In this document: positions 17,110-22,154 of the stretch, one piece after another | Layout of the letters: the number at the start of each line of letters is the position of its first letter | How positions within the stretch are numbered: position 1 is the first letter of the stretch | NCBI GenBank assembly: GCA_964627605.1 | Contig: CAZVGZ010000044.1 | Coordinates: 1 to 22,154, forward strand | DNA length: 22,154 nucleotides | From: CAZVGZ01 sp964627605 | GTDB lineage: Bacteria; Latescibacterota; MWCZ01; CAZVGZ01 | Direction: 5' to 3' | The notes under the pieces: model-generated | Seen by the model: only the letters and a program-made list of their open reading frames with translations | Told to the model about the DNA's origin: nothing | Database searches by the model: none | Program-made: the position numbers and the translations under genes

Positions 17110-17141
17110 AACCTAGAACTCCGGTTTGGTGGCTGCTTCAA

Positions 17142-17170
17142 ACAATGCGGGCGAATGTAGGGGGTGTCAA
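17142..17170 (-). promoter_or_regulatory. Candidate promoter upstream of the DUF1232 gene
   Basis: On the minus strand a perfect TTGACA (17170-17165) is followed by 17 bases and CATTGT (17147-17142), three of six matches to the -10 consensus. It would start transcription about 25 bases before the TTG start of the DUF1232 gene and could serve the polysaccharide cluster downstream. No other promoter of this quality is seen at the cluster head. Confidence 0.45.
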
Positions 17171-17204
17171 GCGCACTCACTAGAGATGTCACGCCTGGAT
17201 ATAC

Positions 17205-17625
17205 TCAACTCTCAGCCGAACCGTCGGCAAATGTGGTCCTCATACCATCGTAGATCGGCAGCTCGCCATCAGCGTCTTCCAGCGCCAACCCGTATAGACG
17301 CTCCACCCGGCCTTTATGATCCTCAGCGATGTTTCTCTGGCAATTCGGGTCCGCCTCAAGATCGAAAAGCACAGGTCTTTGTCCTGAGTAGTGGCACCAG
17401 AACCAGTATTTTTCGTCGCGTACCCAGCAGAAATCCTTGAACGTCGATGTGACGTACTCACGCCCTGACGGCCCCCCAGCGATTACAGGTCCCAGATCAA
17501 CCCCGCTGAGCGGCCGCACTGGCTCTATCCCTATCCGGGAGAACAGAGATCAGGTCCAATTGATATCCGAACTCGTCCAACACACTCCCAGTCCCAATGC
17601 TATCGACCTCACACGGACATCGCAG
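17205..17625 (-). pseudogene. C-terminal remnant of a sulfatase
   Basis: A minus-strand frame from about 17625 to a stop at 17205 reads like the end of an arylsulfatase-type protein. It contains SLFSRIGIEPVRPLSG, matching the family's leucine-rich segment before the name-giving 'GIEP' region, then GREYVTSTFKDFCWVRDEKYW, and finally PVLFDLEADPNCQRNIAED, which matches the standard LYDLEADPxExxNLA ending. A TGA at 17550-17552 interrupts it in frame. The catalytic N-terminal half with CxPxR is absent; the stop codon of the beta-barrel gene lies where it should begin. It is therefore a truncated, nonfunctional fragment. Sulfatases hydrolyse sulfate esters, often of marine polysaccharides, so the ancestor probably served scavenging. 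Confidence 0.75.
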
Positions 17626-19125
17626 CTAGAGCTCCATCTCAATGGCAGCTAAGTGTGTGCTGCCACCTCTGTTGCCGCTACCTGCCAATAACCCGTCGGT
17701 GCTCCTGGTACCGTCGAAAGTCCAGTGACCCTTTAGCGGTAGGTATTGTCTCACGTCGTACGACACTACGATCTGAGAGGTTAGTCTTCGGCTGACGCCC
17801 GCATCAACAAACGCTATCAGTGAGTTTCGATACCCTATCTGCGTCGCGTATGGCCTCACCATATCCTCAATATCGTAAGACATGTCTCTATCCGCCGACA
17901 GGTCCACCCTACCGCTCGCACCTAGTACCCCAACTCCAGATCTGATCCCCCACAGCTTCCTTGGGTATTTCTTCACCGCGATGTCGATGATCCATGCCTT
18001 GATGTCACCCTCTGAACGGATGTTGGTAGCGCGATGGAGCACTTCTTGCCCTGCCGACTCACGGCGCAACACAGGCGTCTGGGCGAGCCCGTCGATAGCG
18101 ATGTCGGTTATCGAATACTGTGCCGCTCCAGCGACACTCCAGTTTTGCAGCACATCCCATCTTGCATCAACGCTCCATCTCCAGCGACCGGTCGAAAGCG
18201 TATCCAACAGCCAGGTACTCGTGTCGATTGTGCGGCCACTCTCGTCGTAAGTCGGGTCAACCTGCCACAGCCCAAATCGCCCATCGCCACTTCCCCAACT
18301 TGCTGCCATACGCACTGCTCGCGTCTCATCTGGATGCCAATCGAGCCTGCCGCCGAGAATCCACTCGCTGCCTTCAAACGATCCGACCCCGATTTTGCGC
18401 CCCGACAGAAGAGACCCTTCAGTCGAGTTCCGGTGCTCGGTGCCAACATCCGTGTCGTGTCGGTTCCAAATCGCAGCGGCCCCCAAAGTCCACTCTGATC
18501 CCTGCGAGGCGGCATCGAAAGTAAGCTGGTACTGGTCCCCGACAGCGTCATACCCGACTGGCGACCCAATCGCCGTCGGCAGCAGGTTAAGGAAAAGTAG
18601 GTTGAGAGGTTCAGACCTCTTTGAATGCGGATATCTCTTAACCATCACTTTATCCCTGATGGAGTATGTCGAGCGCGCCACAGAAAATCCAAATCGGGAG
18701 TCATGCCTTCTGTGTGCGTGGGCCAATATCATGGTTCCAAGCCGTGGTGTTGGCGTGATGGAGATGTGCTCACGCGCGTCGGCAAACCGGTGGTCCTGAC
18801 TGCGGCCGCTGGCTCTGACAGCGGTGACGCCTGATCCCCAAGGGATCACCATCGCTCCACCCAACCCAGAGGAGAAAGAGTGGAGTCCGTCGCTGGGTAT
18901 TTGGCGGCGCATGACATCAGAGAGGCCGGTATGAAGCCAGAGCGTCAACCTGTCGTTGGACAACAGGTCGGTGGGGATGTTTAATTGCCATAGACGAGCA
19001 GACCGTGGCGACACCTCAAGTCCGGTGACCGCCTCAGCAACGGCACCCAGTTCATCGGCGTTTGACCACCGAGATCCGCACATCAGCAGGAGATACACGG
19101 CTAATCCGACGGCGCGAATGCGCAT
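17626..19125 (-). CDS. Secreted, probable outer-membrane beta-barrel protein of unknown family
   Basis: I start it at the ATG at 19125 (499 residues) because the next residues form a clear signal peptide: RIR, then a hydrophobic core GLAVYLLLMC, and a plausible cleavage after SNA at residue 23. A GTG start 99 bases upstream would bury that signal. The mature part has many short amphipathic strands with alternating hydrophobic residues, aromatic belts and Gly/Ser turns (for example WRWSVDARWDVLQNWSVAGAAQYS). It ends in strands, although the last residue is Leu rather than Phe. I do not recognise a family. It is a single gene beside sulfatase debris and divergent from a HAD hydrolase. It could be a porin-like or autotransporter-like barrel, but periplasmic beta-rich alternatives exist. 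Confidence 0.65.
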   Translation of the reverse strand: MRIRAVGLAVYLLLMCGSRWSNADELGAVAEAVTGLEVSPRSARLWQLNIPTDLLSNDRLTLWLHTGLSDVMRRQIPSDGLHSFSSGLGGAMVIPWGSGVTAVRASGRSQDHRFADAREHISITPTPRLGTMILAHAHRRHDSRFGFSVARSTYSIRDKVMVKRYPHSKRSEPLNLLFLNLLPTAIGSPVGYDAVGDQYQLTFDAASQGSEWTLGAAAIWNRHDTDVGTEHRNSTEGSLLSGRKIGVGSFEGSEWILGGRLDWHPDETRAVRMAASWGSGDGRFGLWQVDPTYDESGRTIDTSTWLLDTLSTGRWRWSVDARWDVLQNWSVAGAAQYSITDIAIDGLAQTPVLRRESAGQEVLHRATNIRSEGDIKAWIIDIAVKKYPRKLWGIRSGVGVLGASGRVDLSADRDMSYDIEDMVRPYATQIGYRNSLIAFVDAGVSRRLTSQIVVSYDVRQYLPLKGHWTFDGTRSTDGLLAGSGNRGGSTHLAAIEMEL

Positions 19126-19337
19126 TTTTTTGTAGCTCTCATTTCCCAAAGAGGTACCGGCCCCGTCTATAAGATACGGACAAAGACAGCATCGGGAAAA
19201 CTGAACAAATTTGGGGAGCTTCACGTTCCCCTAGTGTCGGCGCTATTGTCCGTCACCCACCACTCCAATATATTGCTCTGTCAGGCAGTCTGATTTTTGC
19301 ACGCTGAAAAGGTTCGCCCAAAACTTCGAGATCCCAA

Positions 19338-20066
19338 ATGAGCGACCAGCCCACCTTAGGATCGGTAATTCTGTTCGACTTTGTAGGTACTTTGGCACGC
19401 CTGGTTCGCGGGCAGGGCGATGGTGTCTACGACTGGCTGATCGACCAGGGCGTCGAAACCGACTGGGTAAGTGTAGGTAGAGGGTGGGATATGGCGTCGT
19501 CGTTGGACGCGCGTCGCCGTGACCAGTATCTCCCCGATCGCCAAAGTCGGCAGAGAAGGCTTTCAGATTTTGCGACCGACCTCCTGCTAGGCGCTGGGAT
19601 TCCTGACCAGGGCGGTCGGATCGCCGATTCGCTTGCCGAAGCGGACACAGACACCTACGCACTCTACCCGGACGTTCGCGGTGCTCTTGAGACGCTCCAC
19701 GCCTGCGGATTTAGGATGGCGATTGTGTCCAACTGGGACAGGCCGTCGCTCTCTGATCAGTGTCTTCGGTTGGGCATAGGACGACTCTTTGATGTCATAA
19801 TGCCCTCAGTAATCGCGGAATCAGACAAACCCGACCCATGGATATTTCGCCAAACTTTGAAGGAGTTAGGCGTCAACCCAACCGACGCCATCCATGTTGG
19901 CGACACCCCCCAAGACGACGTCCGAGGCGCTCAAGCCGCTGGCATCAAACCGATTCTCATCCGACGCCATCCATCCGAATCCCCCAAAGGCGACACCACC
20001 ACCATCGGCGACCTCCACGAATTGATGTCCATCTTGGCACCTCCCGAATCCAACGAAGATGAGTAG
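19338..20066 (+). CDS. HAD-superfamily hydrolase (subfamily IA-like)
   Basis: This 242-residue protein has all four HAD motifs. The nucleophile D14 is in LFDFVGTL; the usual second aspartate is replaced by Val, as seen in several HAD-IA groups. Motif II is S131 in IVSNWD. Motif III is K164 in SDKPDPWIF. Motif IV is GDTPQDD with D189 and D193. The helical cap lies between residues 25 and 110. Such enzymes dephosphorylate small phospho-metabolites or remove halide; loss of the second motif I aspartate weakens a phosphatase assignment and leaves the substrate open. It is the only plus-strand gene in this part of the window and diverges from the barrel gene across about 210 bases. Confidence 0.88.
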   Translation: MSDQPTLGSVILFDFVGTLARLVRGQGDGVYDWLIDQGVETDWVSVGRGWDMASSLDARRRDQYLPDRQSRQRRLSDFATDLLLGAGIPDQGGRIADSLAEADTDTYALYPDVRGALETLHACGFRMAIVSNWDRPSLSDQCLRLGIGRLFDVIMPSVIAESDKPDPWIFRQTLKELGVNPTDAIHVGDTPQDDVRGAQAAGIKPILIRRHPSESPKGDTTTIGDLHELMSILAPPESNEDE

Positions 20067-20170
20067 TCAGCCTGTCAGACGAGCGCCGAATCTGTTACAG
20101 AGCGATCTGGAAGTGGGGGATGGTTCGCCCAAACTGGTGAAAAACGAAGGGTGTTGGCCAAAATACATAT

Positions 20171-20201
20171 GGTGTGGCACTGTCTGGACAAGTGCCACAC
20201 C
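20171..20201. terminator. Strong hairpin between convergent HAD and GH99-like genes
   Basis: A perfect 11-bp inverted repeat, GGTGTGGCACT (20171-20181) and AGTGCCACACC (20191-20201), has a 9-base loop. It lies 105 bases after the HAD stop and 36 bases after the GH99-like stop on the opposite strand. T-rich sequence follows on the minus strand (TATGTATTTT). It fits a terminator for the convergent pair. Confidence 0.75.
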
Positions 20202-20236
20202 AAAATCGTCTATTGAGACTATGCCTTAAACGGCCG

Positions 20237-21208
20237 TCAACACACACACGCTTTGAAGTGTTTGACCATTTCGGCGGTGAGGCGGATGAACCGGTCGCCG
20301 TCTTCGATGGTCTCTTCGATGTGGGAATGTTCAGCGAGTTCGTTGAAGCTAGTGACGTGTAGCCAGTCAGCCCTTGATGCCATCACCGCAGCAAAAGTCT
20401 CCCAGTAGTAAGAAGCGCCACGCCTCAGGCGAGAGTGGGCGTAATCGTCGCGGTCCAGCCGCTTTGGAATGCACCGGTCGTCGAATCCGGGCATAATGGT
20501 GCCGTGCCACCGTTTTGGTGGGCCATCGTGACTTTCGTTGTAAGCGTCCACCTCTGAGCGGATGCGTGTGTACTGCTCCATCACCGTCTCGGTTGTGTGC
20601 AGAGGTGTATAGCACTCCAACGCATCAAGAAAGCTCAGATAATCGGTCTCCATCTGATTGGACGCAACATAGAAACCTTCAAGTCCTTCAGACCTAAGTT
20701 TGGCGGTTACATCATTCCAGACACCCACGCCCAACAACCACGTTGACCAGCAGAGCATCACCGGTTTGCCTTCGGCGTGGAGCGTCCGCGGGTCATTCGA
20801 GTACCGCTCCAGATAGTATTTCATCCCAGCATACAGCTTGTCCGCATCTGGCAGCGCCGCGGCTTCCAAGTCTATGCAGATTCTAAGACCGTGCTCGTGT
20901 CCTATGTTCATCACAGATTCCAGAATGTCGTGATAGTGGGCACCGTCGCGATTTCCGTCGGTGCCTATGTTCCGTTTTCCGTGATAGAAGCTGACAGCCA
21001 ACGCGTCGAGGTTGGCATCCACGCACTGGCCCATGTGAGCGGTAATGACCTCTTCGTCGTGGGAGTCGTATGCTCCGATTGTTGGGTGGATATCCGACAT
21101 CGCGGCTTTGAGGCTCGGCGTATCACTGCCATCGAACCAGCCTTTTGTGAACCAGATGTAGTAGTAGGCAAGCGCCAACCGTTCTTGTGACGCGTCTGGG
21201 AGGGACAT
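20237..21208 (-). CDS. GH99/WbsX-like glycosidase-family protein
   Basis: This is a 323-residue (beta/alpha)8-barrel-type protein. It opens with LALAYYYIWFTKGWFDG, like the first strand of GH99 endo-mannosidase-type proteins. It continues with strands at AVSFYHGKRN, LRICIDLEAAA, PVMLCWSTW and FYVASN. It ends in DWLHVTSFNELAEHSHIEET near residue 281, matching the conserved 'W..T.FNEW.EG..IEP' close of this group. No signal peptide is visible, so it is probably cytoplasmic. Related proteins cleave alpha-mannosidic bonds or act in polysaccharide biosynthesis (WbsX); the true reaction is unknown. The ATG at 21208 has GGAAAGG upstream. Decayed genes lie just upstream on the same strand, and a strong hairpin follows. 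Confidence 0.65.
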   Translation of the reverse strand: MSLPDASQERLALAYYYIWFTKGWFDGSDTPSLKAAMSDIHPTIGAYDSHDEEVITAHMGQCVDANLDALAVSFYHGKRNIGTDGNRDGAHYHDILESVMNIGHEHGLRICIDLEAAALPDADKLYAGMKYYLERYSNDPRTLHAEGKPVMLCWSTWLLGVGVWNDVTAKLRSEGLEGFYVASNQMETDYLSFLDALECYTPLHTTETVMEQYTRIRSEVDAYNESHDGPPKRWHGTIMPGFDDRCIPKRLDRDDYAHSRLRRGASYYWETFAAVMASRADWLHVTSFNELAEHSHIEETIEDGDRFIRLTAEMVKHFKACVC

Positions 21209-21254
21209 TGAGTAGACCTTTCCGGCTTGTTAGGGGGTTGAAACGCGTAGTAAG

Positions 21255-21345
21255 TTATTTGACTTCTACGGTGTTTACCGCTCGTTTGGCGATCTCATTC
21301 CAGTCGAAGGGCCATCTCACTCCAGGTTCAGTCGGAGTGCTTACT
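21255..21345 (-). pseudogene. C-terminal fragment of an unknown protein, perhaps a glycosyltransferase
   Basis: A short minus-strand frame ends at TAA (21255-21257) and reads GVRWPFDWNEIAKRAVNTVE before the stop. A 'WPFDWxEIAxR' ending is common in GT4-type glycosyltransferases, so this may be the tail of one, fused by deletion to the methyltransferase debris upstream. It is too short to decide. Confidence 0.35.
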
Positions 21346-21576
21346 GTGGTGTGTTTTTTTGGCGGCGTCTATCATGCCCTGCGACGTATCTATCCCGATC
21401 ACTTGCCCCCTGGGAACAAGTCCGGCTAGCCTGTCCGTCAGTGCGCCATCGCCACACCCAAGGTCGAGGATATTTCCGTCGGCTGCCAGCGCCAATTCGG
21501 AGATGAACGCCTCTCCTCAAGCTTTCTGATGGTTCGAAGCGGCGGCGTATCTGTCCCCATCAAACTCGAATGTCAA
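21328..21576 (-). pseudogene. Truncated class I SAM-dependent methyltransferase
   Basis: From a possible TTG start at 21576 (with GGGAGAG upstream) the frame gives LTFEFDGDRYAAASNHQKA, then a TGA at 21517-21519 (codon 20). It then continues in the same frame with FISELALAADGNILDLGCGD, the SAM-binding motif I. After the acidic loop VIGIDTSQGMIDAAKK it stops at 21328. Family members run to about 250 residues, so the latter two thirds are missing. The stop codon stands where close homologues typically have Trp (HQKxWG), suggesting a single TGG-to-TGA change. No product is expected. A fragment in another frame follows at once, suggesting a deletion junction. Confidence 0.8.
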
Positions 21577-21678
21577 CGCTTCTCTCCCGGAGTCTTAAGC
21601 CTCTACAAAAGTGAAAACAGGACGGCCATACTGACCGCCTTGCTCTAACTATACGCAAAAACTGAATCCCAAGAAAAA

Positions 21679-22154
21679 TCAGCCGAGACGTTTGAGCTTG
21701 GTAACCCGACTGCAGCTAATCCACTCGGCGACGTAGAGATCGCCGCTTGAGTCCACCACACATCCGTGGGGCGAGCTGAACGCCCCCCTCTCCCACAACT
21801 CTTCGGGTATGTTGGGCCAACCCTCAGTACGCCAGAATCCAGGGCGGTCGCCCACATGGCAGATGAGATCGTTGTTTCTATCGAGTTTAGTGACCCTGGA
21901 TTGCAGGTCCGGGATATACATCTCGTCCTTCCAGCCGTAAGAACAGCACGGCTGTCTGAGATCAAACGTAATAAAGTCCACATGCTCCCCGACAAGCGTA
22001 AACTGCTGTATACGGTTATTGCCCCTGTCAGCAACCAACACCAAAGGGTTGTCTTCTCGCGTGTCGGTCCAGATGCCGTGAGGACAGATCATGTTCCCAG
22101 GCTCAGAGCCGCTACCACTCCAACTGTGAAGATAGTCGCCCATCCTGTCGTACC
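21679..22154 (-). CDS. NHL-repeat beta-propeller protein (5' end cut by window edge)
   Basis: The frame enters from the right edge and ends at TGA (21679-21681); about 158 residues are visible. Repeated blades are seen: YLHSWSGSGSEPGNMICPHG, VLVADRGNNRIQQFTLVGEH, MYIPDLQSRVTKLDRNNDL and FSSPHGCVVDSSGDLYVAEW. Each carries the NHL pattern of a hydrophobic strand, D-R/L-x-N-x-R and a Gly turn. The protein ends in a final strand, SRVTKLKRL. NHL six-bladed propellers bind proteins, RNA or small ligands or act as lactonase or lyase scaffolds; which applies here cannot be told without the rest. The upstream part is outside the window. Confidence 0.85.
   Translation of the reverse strand, partial: YDRMGDYLHSWSGSGSEPGNMICPHGIWTDTREDNPLVLVADRGNNRIQQFTLVGEHVDFITFDLRQPCCSYGWKDEMYIPDLQSRVTKLDRNNDLICHVGDRPGFWRTEGWPNIPEELWERGAFSSPHGCVVDSSGDLYVAEWISCSRVTKLKRLG

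Noticed and set aside
17550..21519. TGA reassigned to an amino acid, because two relics are each interrupted by an in-frame TGA
   Set aside because: Intact genes such as mobB, the metallophosphoesterase, the ATP-grasp gene and the NHL gene end in TGA at the expected family length, and both interrupted genes are also truncated.
1..22154. CRISPR arrays, transposases, integrases, tRNA or rRNA genes
   Set aside because: I saw no regularly spaced repeats, no transposase- or integrase-like proteins, and no cloverleaf or ribosomal RNA sequence on either strand.

Overview
This 22 kb window looks like chromosomal DNA from an uncultured, free-living or host-associated bacterium. Its GC content is moderate (my impression is mid-50s percent). 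A protein with a signal peptide and a beta-barrel-like sequence suggests a diderm. The metabolic genes include a B12-dependent (class II) ribonucleotide reductase, molybdenum-cofactor guanylylation enzymes, sulfatase debris, a GH99-like glycosidase and an alpha/alpha-toroid polysaccharide-lyase-like protein. That mix is reminiscent of candidate phyla such as Poribacteria or Latescibacterota. The taxonomic guess is weak and rests on gene content only. Several genes start with GTG or TTG behind good Shine-Dalgarno sites.

Layout from left to right. Positions 1-2955 (minus) hold tex, cut by the left edge, and a membrane-anchored metallophosphoesterase upstream of it. Position 3052-3891 (plus) is a DEDDh exonuclease that diverges from them. 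It converges on nrdJ (4123-6930, minus), with a strong hairpin between the two. nrdJ has a near-consensus sigma-70 promoter whose spacer is filled by a palindrome, a plausible NrdR or other repressor operator. Upstream of nrdJ on the same strand are mobA, mobB and an arsC-family gene.

Positions 8805-16471 (minus) form a surface-polysaccharide cluster. In transcription order it holds an ATP-grasp ligase, UDP-GlcNAc 2-epimerase (wecB), a Wzx/MATE-type flippase, a GT4 glycosyltransferase, a toroid plus beta-sandwich lyase-like protein, and a medium-chain dehydrogenase broken by two frameshifts. Overlapping or closely spaced starts and stops suggest translational coupling. A collapsed macrodomain gene and a DUF1232 membrane protein sit at its head, behind a candidate promoter.

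Positions 17205-22154 look like a patchwork. They hold a sulfatase C-terminal remnant, an orphan beta-barrel-like secreted protein, a HAD hydrolase (plus strand), a GH99-like glycosidase, a decayed SAM methyltransferase with an unrelated C-terminal tail fragment, and an NHL-repeat protein cut by the right edge. A second strong hairpin lies between the convergent HAD and GH99-like genes.

I see no CRISPR array, transposase, prophage, tRNA or rRNA, and no convincing new defence system. The most notable themes are gene decay (four or five broken genes in the right two-thirds), the nrdJ promoter architecture, the in-frame collapse of the macrodomain, and the unusual lyase-like and dehydrogenase pair inside a polysaccharide cluster.
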